From Nageia nagi (taxonomy: Eukaryota > Pinophyta), in assembly GCA_050084985.1 (NCBI GenBank), contig JBITNC010000001.1:89590001-89654000 (forward strand): DNA of 64,000 nucleotides. Direction: 5' to 3'. Shown one piece after another: positions 1 to 11,689 of this stretch; position 1 is the first letter of the stretch, and each line of letters begins with the position of its first letter. The notes under the pieces were generated by a model. The model had not been told where the DNA came from. It did no database searches and saw only the letters and a program-made list of their open reading frames with translations. The position numbers and the translations under genes were made by a program.

Positions 1-216
1 ATAGTGTTTAAGAGCTGAGATTAAGAGATTTGTAAGAGTTCATATTTGTGAATGAAGTGAGATCTAGTTAGTGGATGTACTCCTAGTTAGAGGAACCACT
101 TTATCTCTTGAGTTATCTTTGTGAGATTGTGTTATTTGATTCGGTTAGATGTGAGTTTGAGATTTCATAAGATCTTGGTAATTTAGGGTTGTTTATATTA
201 TATTGCACACCCTTCA
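1..216 (+). mobile_element. 5' LTR of copia copy A (left part outside window)
   Basis: This is the last 216 bp of a copia-type LTR. It aligns base for base, with about a dozen substitutions, to 7781-7996, the right part of the 3' LTR of the same element. It ends in CCCTTCA and is followed at once by the primer-binding site, which fixes the LTR end. The TATA box and LTR start lie to the left of the window. Confidence 0.93.
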
Positions 217-218
217 AT

Positions 219-230
219 TGGTATCAGAGC
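219..230 (+). other. Primer-binding site (tRNA-iMet) of copy A
   Basis: TGGTATCAGAGC two bases after the LTR end. This is the standard complement of the 3' end of plant initiator tRNA-Met, used by most plant copia elements to prime minus-strand DNA synthesis. Confidence 0.93.
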
Positions 231-2905
231 TCCTTGGAGGCTCCTCTTCACATCCTTGGTGTTGAGGCTCTTCTCCTACAACTTGGAGGTCCTCATTCTT
301 AATTCTTCACTCCATTGAGAGGTAAAAGTATTTCAAAGTATAATCTTACTTCTCTTTATTCTGGATAACTAACATATTTTTTGTGTTATTTTAATCCTTA
401 TTTATGACAAAATTTGCTTAAAATAGCAATATATTTTGTTGCATTTTTTTTATATACTAACATGTCTTATTGTTAGTTGCAATTTTTTAAATTACCTATT
501 ATATTGCTATAATTTTGCATATTCTTAATTTTTGAAGGTTTTTATTATGTATATCAAAAGTTTTAGTAAAAAATAATAAATATATTTTTTTCCTTCAAAT
601 TTAATGCAAAATTTCAATAGAGAGGGTTAGTGAACAAAATTGCAATTCCTTCATTTCAATAGTTCTAAACTATTTTATGTTGAAATAAAAGAATTTTTTA
701 TTATTTTCTAAATCTCTTTAGAAATAAATATAGAAAGTTTTTTTATAATAAAAAAAAATTTATTATCAATATTTTGGGTGGCTCCTTTTGAAACATTAAT
801 TTTTTTTAAAACAACGCTGCTTGCTAAAACCATTATGGCCCGTCTGAAATCATTGTGGATTAAGTGTGAGCTATCTACCTTGTGCAGGCTTTTGGTTCCT
901 CCATCCTGGGAACTCAACATCTCACCTTTGCCTATGCTCAGATTTTTTTTCCTTGGCCCATTGCGTCTCTCTCCTCTCCTCTCCATAGCCCTCCCTCCTG
1001 CCTTAGCACCTCCTTCAGTCCTTCTCAACTGTGTGTCAGTTGGTTTTAATGGGAATCAATCACAGTAAGCTCTACCTCTCACCTTAGCACCTCCCTTAGT
1101 CCTTCTCAACTACACGTCAGTCTCCTCTCATACGCGACTCCTGATGGCTTTCCCTTTTAAACGTACTCGCAATTTGCTACAAAGTGCACAACCAACTGGC
1201 CCTCGTTGCACAATTTGTGGTAGTCAGCCCTCACTGCCTCCCTTTTAATGACTTACCAATCCTTTTTCGTTGGTGCATTAAATTTTTTACTATTGCTTGC
1301 AAGAAATTTTTTATTAAATGACCTCAAATTCTTCAAAATGTCACTCCAAATTGAAAGCATTGTAATCATGTGTATCAACATGTCCATCATGAATTTCTTT
1401 TAAAATTGCTTTAGAGTGAGTAGATGGACAAAAATGCATTAATGGTTAAGTAAGATATCTCCATTCCTCTTAAACACCATTTTTTTGAAACATGTGGTGA
1501 GTTCTCTAAATGTTAAATTTTTAATTGCTAAACCTTTTTTTTTTGCATTTTAGAAGGTTAAAATATTTAAAATAAAAATAACATAGTGTTATTTTCTTAA
1601 ATGTTAAGGGGGACATTTTTTTTCCTTGAAATGCAATTGTTTTAGCATTTATTACAATAAAGATACTAGAACAAAATTCTTAGCTTTTTTAGGTAAGCTA
1701 ATAATTTTTTGGTATCTATTGAACAAAGGAAAATTTTATGTTTTACTTAAAAATATTAGAATTTCTTTATGGATGCATGACTACATTTTTGATACCTCTC
1801 TAAGCATTCAATTTTTTATGCAAGTTAACTTATGCAAATTTATAGGATGATGAATGCTTCTTCTTCTTATTTTTTTTTTAAATGCAATACTATGAATGCA
1901 AGCTTATGCCTCCTTAAAGTTTTGAAGTTAACATTATGCAAATGATGCATGAGTATTTATATTTTTTTAGCAAATTATTAGGTTAAATGATGTATGATTA
2001 TTACTTATTAAGTTAATGATGCATGCTTAGTTTTTTTTAAGTTATGGGATTGATGCATGCTAAGTATTTTTTTGTCTAAAGTAAATCTACTTGTGCAAAT
2101 TATGGACCTATGTAAAGATGTCTTTTAGGCGTTAATAAACAAAACCCATTGGACTCTTAAGGTTCTAAGTTATGAATGGATGATGTCTTTTTATTTATGC
2201 ACTTTATTTTATGTTTTTCACTTTTGCTTTATTTACTTATGCAAAAATGCAAACATTGAAATGAGTAACCCATAAAATGAACACATTTGCACTTACATTT
2301 TGCAACATGACTTGTTTGGGGAGCCATGAGATGAGGATAGATGGACTGGAGCCTTTAAGTTCGATGATTCAAATGGTGAAAATTTTATGCTTTTCAATTG
2401 CCCTTTAGTTCTTTGTTGATCTGGACATAACTCCAATAAGTGGATAGGCATGTGTGTAGTGATACCACATGTTCGCACATCCATTCAAAGATTATCCTGA
2501 TAACCTAGGAGGATAACTTGAAACCTAATCAATATTAATAATTTAGCTTATCCAATATACATCAAAACCTTAGAAAATAGTAGGTACTTCTCCTTATGAG
2601 AGTATAATACTAACCAAGGTAAATTGGTTGAGGATTGGTAATACTTGGGTTTCTCTTATGTGGGCATCCATGTGAAGGCCTTATTTTAGAAAAAAAAATA
2701 AGCTTCAATAATGTCACTCTACATCTATGGTTCTTGGTGATAAGAAATGCATTTGGGTACATGGGATGTATTTAAGTTGTAAAACATTTGCACTAGTGAA
2801 TCAAATCAAGTATATCTTAATTAAATACTTACTTGATTAAAACTTAACATATAATGTTATTTATTGAACCATATGCTTATTATTTTTCACATTCTTATGT
2901 AACAA
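231..2905 (+). other. Long leader (candidate intron) of copy A
   Basis: Between the PBS and the gag ATG lie 2.7 kb without a credible ORF. A donor-like GAGAG/GTAAAA sits at 317-327, about 90 nt after the PBS, in the same place as in copies C and D. The matching acceptor position before the gag ATG reads TGTAA here instead of the TGTAG seen in B, C and D, so A has lost it by one G-to-A change. A C-rich, pyrimidine-rich island (about 770-1245) has no counterpart in the other copies. A block shared with B, C and D follows at 2130-2730. The short ORFs in the island show no recognisable domain. Confidence 0.7.
2130..2730 (+). other. Conserved leader block, copy A
   Basis: About 600 bp that aligns with 15540-16140, 23655-24255 and 34290-34870 although the DNA just upstream does not align. 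Landmarks are AACCCATTGGACTCTTAAG, ACATGACTTGTTTGGGGAGC and GATTATCCTGATAACCTA. It has no open frame and lies just upstream of gag. Possible stems include ACTTGG (2643-2648) with CCATGT (2668-2673), which has one mismatch here. A packaging or dimerisation role is inferred only from position and conservation. Confidence 0.7.
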
Positions 2906-3860
2906 ATGAGAGACTCCTTTTTACCCAAACACATTCTTGATGGTTCCAACTTTGGGATTTGGAAACCTCAAATGAGAGTTGAGTTACAGGTAAGGAAACT
3001 TTGGTAAATAATGAATGAGAATCTTGTACCTCCTACAAATGAGAAGGCATTAGAGGCTTTCAACACAAAGAATGAGTTGGCAACCTTTATGATATTTCAT
3101 GTAGTTTTAGATGATGTGCTCCTGATGATTTTCTCTTCAACCTTGGTAAAGAAAGCTTGGGATAAGTTTAAACAAATCTACCTTTGTTTAAACTTTTCAA
3201 GAAGGTTACCATTCTTCAAAAGTTGCTTCAATCTCGTTAAAGGAAAGATGAAAATGTTGCCAACTACTTGAACAAAATCATTAACCTAAGGATCCAACTT
3301 GTTGCTTGTGGATGCAATTGGATCAATGATGAGTTCATGGTCTTCATCATTCTTCAAATCTTTTATTCAAAGTTTGAAAACTTTATGATGATTATGGAAA
3401 TAAGGCTTGATGATGAAGAAGTGTTCTCCCTTGAGAATCTTTCTAGGCTCCTTTTGAAGCATGAGAAAACTTTTAACAAAAAAATGTTAATTTCTTCTTC
3501 TAAGAATAATAACATTACTCTTAGAGCAACTAAAATTTCTTTTAAGATGAAGTTCAACCATCAAAAGAAATCTTATCCTTCTTCCTCCAAAAGATTTGAG
3601 AAAAGAGGAAATGGTAATAATAATAGCAAGAATAATAGTAGAATCGACAACAATAGGAACAACAACAACAGTAGCAGAAACAATGATAACAACAACCATT
3701 TCAAGCAAAGAGATAGAAAAAATAAAGTAAATAATCCATATCCTAAGAAAATATTTGACGATAATTATAATTATTATGGCATCCAAGGTCACAAAGAAGT
3801 TGATTGCTACAAAAAGAAAAGAGAGGAAAAGAATAAAGGTAATGGAAATGTAAAGAACTT
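2906..3860 (+). pseudogene. Copia gag, copy A (inactive)
   Basis: The ATG at 2906 corresponds to the clean gag start in copy C (24449). The translation shows the UBN2-type copia gag fold: the ILDGSNFGIW start, the KNELAT...F/YHAV segment, and the LDDEEVFSLENLSRLLLKHE region. An Asn-rich linker and the zinc-knuckle position follow. Stops interrupt the frame at LW*IMNEN and at the residue after LLQSR. The zinc knuckle reads Y-N-Y-Y...H...C (from 3766), so the first two Cys are Tyr. Copies B and C share that loss and D does not. Gag would form the virus-like particle; this copy cannot encode an intact one. Confidence 0.85.
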
Positions 3861-6776
3861 CAAAGAAAAGAAGAATATTCAAGCTAGTTTTGCTATGGCG
3901 TTCTACTCCATGTCTCACATTTTTTCATCTAATTGGATTGTTAAGTCTAGTTGCACTAATCGCCTATGCTTTTAAAAGGATAAGTTTGAGAACTTTCATA
4001 AGTATAGAAAAGATGTAGTTGTGCTAGATGATAACTCTATCTTTGAATTCCAAAGCATTAGAAGTGTGTTGATTCACGAGAAGGTTCTTGAAAATATGCT
4101 CTATGTTCCTAAGCTTAGGATGAACCTTCTTTTTATGATTCAAGTTACAAGGAAAGGGTACTTATTTGAAATCAACTCTTAATTTTGGTGCATGAAGAAA
4201 GGACTTACCACTTTGGTTAAAGGATCAGTAAAAGATGATCTCTATATTATGGATCAAGTTTTAAAAAATATGTGTCTTGCTATTAGTGTGTGTTCTAGAG
4301 ATAATCTTTAGCACCAATGTTTAGGGAACCTTAACTATAAAAGTATTCAAGTCATGAAAGACCAAAAACTTATGGAAGGTTTGCCTTCAATTTTATTTTC
4401 AATTGGTATATGTGAGAAGTACATCCTCGATAAGATGCATAAGCAAAAGTTTGAAAAAGATAAGACAATAAGAGCATCTTAACCTCTTCAACGTTTGCAT
4501 CTAGATTTAATAGGTTCGCTTCAAATTAAGTAGCTTAGAGGAGCACTTATGTCTTGACCTTCATTGATGACTTTAGTAGGGTGACCTTTGGATATCTACT
4601 TGAGCATAAGGATCAAACTTTTAAGAGTTTCAAGAATTTTTAAGCCTTAGTTAAAAATTAGACTAACCTTAAAATCAAGATGTTGAGATCAGATAATGGA
4701 GGAGAATACAATGGTAATGAGTTCAATGACTATTATGCTAAGCATGGAATCAAAAGGTATTTTACAATTCCTTACACTCCTCAATGGAATGGTGTTACCA
4801 AAAGAAAAAATAAAATAATTATAGAAATGGCTAGATACATGTTAGGTAATCTTCCTAGTTTCTTATCGAGTGAAGTAGTAAGCACTACTATTTACACCTT
4901 AAATAGGTGTCCCACAAAAATCATTCAAGATAAAACTCTTTTTGAGGTATGGTCAAGAAGAAACTCTAACATTTCACATCTTAGGGTGTTTGGTTTTGAA
5001 GCATTCTTCTACATTATTTATGAGAAAAAAAATAAGTTAAAAAAAAGACTAAAAAATTCATTTTTATGAGTTATGAAAGTTAGAATAGAGGTTATAAGCT
5101 CTACTTTCTATCCTACAAAGAAATGCTTATTTCAAGAGATATCAAGTTCAATGAACTTCTTAAAGAATTTATTTCTAATGAGGATGTGGATGATCCAAAG
5201 GATTCTTTAGTTGCACCTAGCTAGTTAGGTATTGATGTAAATAAGTCATCTTAAGACCAAAATTCTCCAACACAAAAAGTAACAAGAAGCATGACCTTGA
5301 ATAAATAATTATTTGCCAAGATTAACAAGCATAAGCCCTCATCCTTCAAATAAGCTTCAAAGCACAAGTGTTGGATGGAAGCCATGAAAGTGGAGTATGA
5401 GATGCTTATGAAAAATAAAATTTAGAATTTGGTTTCTTATCCCAATGAAAAAAATGTGATTGGAAATAAGTGTATCTACAAGGTCAAGTTCAATTCAATT
5501 AGAGATATTAAAAAATAAAAGATAAGGTTAGTATCCAAAGGTTCTGCTTAGAAATATGATGTAGATTATGAGAAAATCTTTGCTTCTATGGAAAAAATGT
5601 CTACTATGAAAATTATCTTTACTCTTTCTGTAGCTCAAGGATGGAAAGTTTTTTAACTTGATGTTAAGAGTGCATTTCTCAATGGTGACTTAAATGTGAA
5701 AATCTTCATAAATCAACCACAAGGATTTATTATGGAAGGTAAAGAGTGTTTTATGTGCAAGCTAAAGAAGTCATTGTATGGAATCAAGTAAGCAACTAGA
5801 GCTTGGTATAAGAAGATTTCACAATACTTTGAAAACATTGAATTCTCCAAGTATTTTTTTAATTCTAATCTATATATGCTCACTCAAGGAAAAGATGTGA
5901 TCTTGATTCTTTTTTATGTGGATGATCTTCTGATAACTAGAATGTATCAATATAAGGATTGTACTTATCAATCTAAGTATATATCATACATCTTGTAGAA
6001 ATTTGGAATGGAAGAGTGTAGATATGCTATGATCCTAGTCTCTCCTAGAATTACTATTTCTCTGAGCTCCAACTCTTAGTTGGCTGATGCTATAAGTTAC
6101 AATAATTGATTGGTAGTTTTTTGTATTTGACTATTTCTAGGCCAAATATTTTCTTTACAGTAAATCTAATGGCATGATTCATGTAAAACCCATATGTTGA
6201 GCACCTCAATTCTGTTAAGCAAATTTTGAGGTATGTTGTAGGGACTAAGGATCTTACTCTCAAGTATTCTATGTTACCCTCTTTTATTCTCTTTGGATTT
6301 TTAAATTTTGATTATAAGGGAGATAAAGATGATAGAAAATCAACCTCTGCATATATTTTTAGCATTGGTTTAGGTGCTATCTCTTGGTCTTCTAAGAAGT
6401 AGCCTACTATTTATCTTTCCACCATAGAAGCTAAATATGTGCCATGTCTGTTGTAGCCTAGGAAGCTATTTAGCTAAGACATATTCTAAAAGAAATTAGG
6501 TATGAGCAAGTCGATTCATCTTTGATTTATTTAGATAATCAGTTGATCATTTCTTTGGCTAAGAATCCTATGTTCCATCAGAGAATAAAATATGTGAAAA
6601 TCCAAGCCCATTTTATCAAAGAAAAGGTTCTTGATGGCATCATACACTTTGAGTATTATCCATCTACTTTAAACTTTATTGATTTGTTCATCAAGCCCCT
6701 TCCTAAAGCTTAATTTTATCAACTTAGGAATGCTATCAGGTTGGTAAAGTTACCCTCAAGGGAGAGTGAAGTTTGA
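3861..6776 (+). pseudogene. Copia pol (PR-IN-RT-RNase H), copy A (inactive)
   Basis: The domain order is that of Ty1/copia. Protease position at about 3945 reads WIVKSSCTN where D has WIIDLGCTN. Next come the GAG-pre-integrase zinc region with H-to-N in the LGH motif, and the integrase core with FIDDFSR and RSDNGGEY (near 4690). The catalytic Glu has become Lys (NGVTKRKN, about 4790-4810). RT follows, with VKSAFLNGD and YVDD near 5920, then a deletion of more than 100 bp after the YVDD segment relative to B. Part of the RNase H has a clean 63-codon run. The frame ends at LPSRESEV-stop (6776). Numerous stops and shifts make it non-coding. Confidence 0.87.
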
Positions 6777-7495
6777 ATTCTTATGTTGAATTCATATTTG
6801 TGATGACAACTTCACATCTAGAAGGATTTTGTACTGTATAGTGTTAATTTTATTATACACCTTCATGGTAAGTTCGCTTTGCATGAAAAACTTATTGTAT
6901 AAATTTTAGAGCAAAAAGATTGACCAATCTAGCACTATTAAGTTATCCATATGTGAGAAACTCTTATGTATCTTTTAGCACTGTTTAGTTATCCATAGGT
7001 GAGAAACTCATATGTGCATGCTCTATTTTGTAATGATAATCAACATATATTTTATATATAGTAGGTGATTATGATTTTTTAGCTTAGCATCTTTGTGATG
7101 ACTTATAGAGCACCATTGATCAATTTATGATGGTATTTATTTGATTCATCTATCCTTGTTGATATGAATATGTTGCATCTAACTGATCTTATTATTGGGC
7201 TACTTATAACTTACAGATTCTCTTGAAATTGTAGGTTACTCACTTCAGGTATGCAAGCTTTTGAAGACTCTTCATAACTTCTAATTGGATGACTACTTCA
7301 TATACATTGAAACTGATTATGGTTAAAGATTGTATTTGAAAAAGTTAGTGAGTCTCAAATTTGAGATTGCTTGCTTCACAAATATGTAAAAAGTTTTCAT
7401 CTCTAGTTGTATCTATTTGGAGGATAACTCTCTTACTTTCTCTTCTTCTTCTCTCTTTCTTATTCACTCTATCCCAATATTGCATTAAGGGGGAG
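6777..7495 (+). other. 3' UTR and polypurine tract, copy A
   Basis: About 0.7 kb follows the pol stop. It holds one unit of the GGTAAGTTCGCTTTGC...AAACTT type near 6870 and two units of a TTATCCATATGTGAGAAACTC-type repeat at about 6945-7030. The real polypurine tract AAGGGGGAG is at 7487-7495, directly against the 3' LTR. A degraded look-alike (CAAGGGAGAGTG) sits at the end of pol near 6758. Confidence 0.75.
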
Positions 7496-7996
7496 TGCTA
7501 GAATGTATAATGCATTATTGTAAATATTTGTATTAATTCTCTTTGTAAATTCACTAATACTTAAGAATATCATTAGATAGCTTAAATATTTAAGTGAATA
7601 TGATAATGTAACTTGTTCTACACTCCATGTCATGAGCATGCCCATTGGGTAAAATGGAATGCATGTCATGCCTTTGTACATTAGGTAAAAGGGTGATCCA
7701 AAGAGGGATTTTGGCCTATAAATAGAAGGTTCCCTCTTTGTTATTAGATACCAATTTGTGGAGTAAAGTTATGCTATATGATAGTATTTAAGAGATGAGA
7801 TTAAGAGATTTGTAAGAGTTCATATTTGTGAATGAAGTGAGATATAGTTAGTGGGTGTACTCCTAGTTGGAGGAACCACTTTATCTCTTGAGTTATCTTT
7901 ATGAGATTGTGTTATTTGATTTGGTTAGATGTGACTTTGACTTTTCATAAGATCTTGATAATTTAGGGTTATTTATGTTATATTGGACACCCTTTA
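7496..7996 (+). mobile_element. 3' LTR of copia copy A
   Basis: 501 bp from TGCTAGAATG, directly after the polypurine tract, to ACACCCTTTA. The expected final CA has become TA. TATAAATA at 7717-7724 is the promoter TATA box. Similarity to 1-216 proves the pairing. The target-site duplication cannot be tested because the left end is outside the window. Confidence 0.93.
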
Positions 7997-9180
7997 GCTA
8001 CTATAGCATTTTCAATGCATGGTTGGGTGACTAGACATCTGAGTTAGATGAGCTAGCATCATCCGTAGAGCTAGAATCCTACGGATCCAACTAAAGTAGC
8101 AACTAATGTGATAATGATGGGAAGTGACATAAGAAGGAGAAGCAATGATAAAGCATCCCATATCCATAACACCAGATGATGCAGAATGCATAGCTAGATG
8201 ACCACTATAGGTAATAAATATTTATCACCCAAGAAATAGTGATTAATTCAAAATACTCCTGCAGATGTAGAGATAAAGAACCAACATAACACATCAACTA
8301 CAATATGAATGGATTGAATGGGGTGTACACCATGACATGCCATGTCTAATCAGGACATCTCAGCAACAATAGGAAGAGACAAACATGATCAACATGTTTG
8401 AGGTGGTGGATCATGCAAATCCTAAGGTGATTTTTGAGTTATGCATGAATGAAGGTAAGTTGATATCATAGAAAGGACTCTAGGGTAGAAAAAGAGTATT
8501 GGACTAAAAAGACATGACAACCATGGTAGACTATGGCATCATGAAGCTCACTCAAGATGGCAAGAAAGCAAGAGGAATCCATGATAGAATAAAGGATAAG
8601 AACAGAATGCTAAAAGAAAGTAAGGATGAGAATAAGCCATGATAAATAATGAAGGTTGCATGAGATTATATGCCACTTGAAGGATGCAAAATGACTAGGT
8701 GATAATGATGACAACAATGAGGGACCATGAATAATCAGTAATTAGGATGAGGGATTCATGGGGATATAGATCTTGTACTGACATGCAGGTTTGAATGGCT
8801 ATGGTTTGAATGATTAAAAGGAGAAATGAAAAGATATAGACATGGTATGGGGTGATAAGGACTAAAGGGATGGGTGATGGACACATAATGATTGGATACG
8901 GGTTTAATGATGGTGGTAATTATGAAGATACATAAAGAACACAATGAGGGAAAGACACGTGATGATACTAGTGAACATGTGAAACTTAATGAGGGGCACA
9001 CACATGGAAACACTATGGAAAAATAAAATATGATGATGGATAGATCTATGGTGACTACATAGGTGGATGAGATTGACTCATGCTAGATACATTATGTGAC
9101 TTTTCCTATTTATCATAGCTTATTAAATAGGATAGGGAAGAACTAGGATAGAAGAATGATCGATAGACTAACCATGGATT
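7997..9180 (+). other. Decayed repeat DNA, possible remnant of a + strand ORF
   Basis: No intact ORF. Short open stretches on the + strand alternate between frames with many stops, for example around 8410-8560. The sequence appears to run into the coiled-coil remnant downstream and may be the 5' part of the same dead element. No LTR, PBS or named domain was recognised. Confidence 0.3.
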
Positions 9181-9189
9181 CCAAGTAAG

Positions 9190-9850
9190 AGGAAACCCAT
9201 GTCGAAGAAGAGAAGAATGATGAGGGCATAAGCCTGAGAGAAAATCCCATGAGTACCAACAAGGAAATGGAGATGCTAGTGAACATTGAGAATGCCCACC
9301 TACAAGAAGAACTCACCAAGATGCAAGCGAAGATTAGGGTGCTAGAGCATCATTGTGACATGTATTGATAATACAAAATGGTTTGGGAATATTCATGGAA
9401 TGTACTGATGGAAGAGCAAAATGACTTGCTAGCAGAGTGAGATGAATTGTTAGCAAAGTAGAAAGAACTATCAATAGAGTGGAATGAACTACTAGCAAAG
9501 CAAGATGAACTACTGGTGGAGAAAGCAAAATGGGAGAAGGAGACTAAGGGACTAATAAAGAAGATACGATAGGAGGCCAACAATATCCAAATAGGGGTTC
9601 AATGAGAAAGAGATAGGTCGAGGAGAAGGGCACTCATGTATGAGAATGTCCTTATCCACCATGGAATTTGCATTCCCAAGGTGATGCTAGATGCCTTGAG
9701 AATGGAGCAAGCGATGAATGGGATTGAACCATCTCAAGTTCAATTAGGACAAGCTATGGGTCTTAAGGTTAAGGAAGTCTTGCAAGAACAACTGACATAG
9801 GATGATAGAGAAGAACAATAATTCCTAGGTATGGACGATGTGTTATATAA
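9190..9850 (+). pseudogene. Decayed coiled-coil ORF of unknown type
   Basis: One + strand frame from about 9190 reads through a heptad-rich, Glu/Lys/Leu-rich protein. A segment of the type NIENAHLQEELTKMQ is followed by four or more imperfect repeats of the type EEQNDLLAEQDELLAK, then by a non-coil C-terminal part with MYENVLIHHGICIPKVML. At least six stops, mostly TAG or TGA where Gln or Arg would fit, break it. I do not recognise the family. The layout (coiled coil, then a compact C-terminal domain) resembles the second ORF of element E at 46-47.9 kb, so it could be a fossil of a similar non-autonomous retroelement. That link is inference. Confidence 0.5.
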
Positions 9851-11680
9851 CATCAGATGATAGATGTAACACCATAGATAGATGAATGTACACATTCACC
9901 ATCATACTGATGTACGACCATAAAAGATATGAATAAAAAAGACATTTTTGTTATATTTTATTATTTTTAAATAAAATAAAATAAAATAAGCATAATTACA
10001 TGATGAAGATAAATGATGAATGATAAACACGATCAATGGTAAAAATAACTAATGACAACAATGATAAGTGACAAAAATGACATGATAAATTATAAAAAAG
10101 ATGAATCATAAAAAATGATGAATGACAAAAGACAAAAGGATAAAAATGAAAATGATAAAAGATAAAAATTTCTACTTTACCCTAGCAAATAAAGGGAAAG
10201 ATGATTGTAGGCACATAGAACTACCAAGTGTATGACCAACACTCGAACAAAATGATAGTGATGAATGATTTCTACTTTGTCCCAGTAGATGATCATAGGC
10301 ACATAGACCTATCAAGTGTATAGCCAATGCTCGTATAAAGACATCAAAATGATGATGATAAATGATAAAGTTAAATGAAAAAAATGACAAAGATAAATGA
10401 TAAATGACAAATAACCAATGATAAAAATGATAGAAATGATAAATGATTAACAGTGATAAATAATGATAAATAACAAAATGACAAAGTGATAAAAAGTCAA
10501 AAATGACCAAAATGATGAATGATAAATGATAAATAATAAAAAGACATTACATGGACCATGCAACTTGTTCGAACGGATGACAGACCATTCGAACAACTGT
10601 GACCTGAGACTTATTTAAAATTTTCACATGACTAAAGCTAACATGAAGCGCATGACTTAAATACAAATGACATGACTCATGAAGCAAGCTTGAAGCATTC
10701 CTGCTAGTAGACCGCATTCTCTCTCATCAAGATAGAGCGAGGTTATCAATGGGGATGCTTTGAGCTTTTAACAAAATAATAGAAGAAAAATCAAAACTTG
10801 ATGTCATAAAGAAAATACAAACATGAACATAAATATGACTCATGCAAACAAAAAAATGAATTAATGTGACTAAATGTTTTGATTGATCTTGTTTGGCTTG
10901 ATGATTTGATAGTTTCGACTTGGGTTTTAATTCGAATCAGGTTAACTTGACTCAACATGGCTTAATTGACTTAGGTTGATTTGGATTAGATAGATTGGCT
11001 TAGACCAGTCTTGACTGAGTTTGAATTAATTTATGTGATAGTAATGATTGTGATTATGACTCAATTGGACTTGACTTGGAGGTAGATCAATGGATCGTGA
11101 GCACGGGTTGAGTGGTTGCGGGTCATGCTGTGAAGTGCTTTAGTTTGACTTGATTTAGACAAAGTGCAATTTGACCCAAAAGCATGGTTAACTTCCATGC
11201 ATGTTTAGGATTATTCTTGCTTCATTATGGATCAAAGATAATGTTCAACAACCTCAACTCTAATGAGAAATATGAGTAGAGAAACAACATGATAAATGCA
11301 AGAGGATGACAAAGGATAAAATGACACAATGATAAAAGGATAGACTCACAAGATAGACAAGGGAGAAACATGATATGGTGATGGTGTATCAAGGACTCAT
11401 GACACATAAGAGGATGATGCTAAAGGGATGCTATGATCATAGTCTCATTGACCTAACAAGCATACGCATGCATATGATGCTTGTACAAAAAATGATAGAT
11501 GATAAAATGATAATTGATTAAAAATCCTTAACTTGACTAAAGATAAATGATGACTTTTCAAGGATGGACACATGTTAAATGAATCATCCAATAAAGGTTA
11601 TGATAAATCTACTTGCGATGTTGGTTGTTTTGACTATGATTAGGCAATTGATTATTAATTATTTCTAATTGTTGATTACA
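9850..11680. repeat. Low-complexity A/T- and GATAA-rich DNA with a ~100-bp duplication
   Basis: From 9950 to 10560 the sequence is dominated by degenerate AATGATAAATGA-like words. Embedded in it are two copies, about 100 bp apart (from about 10169 and 10269), of a segment containing TTTCTACTTT and GGCACATAGA.CTA.CAAGTGTAT. From 10880 to 11160 there are degenerate CTTGACT/GGCTTGA words. No gene was recognised. It may be the untranslated and 3' part of the gypsy element whose gag lies to the right on the minus strand. Confidence 0.5.
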
Positions 11681-11689
11681 TGATGTGAT

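Noticed and set aside
778-1068. 96-codon ORF in the copy A leader island
   Set aside because: Pyrimidine-rich, Leu/Pro/Ser composition, no domain, not shared by other copies.
3487-3918. 143-codon minus-strand ORF, Ile/Val-rich
   Set aside because: Antisense shadow of the Asn/Lys-rich gag linker of copy A; AAT/AAC codons read backwards give Ile/Val. The same artefact appears opposite copies B and C.
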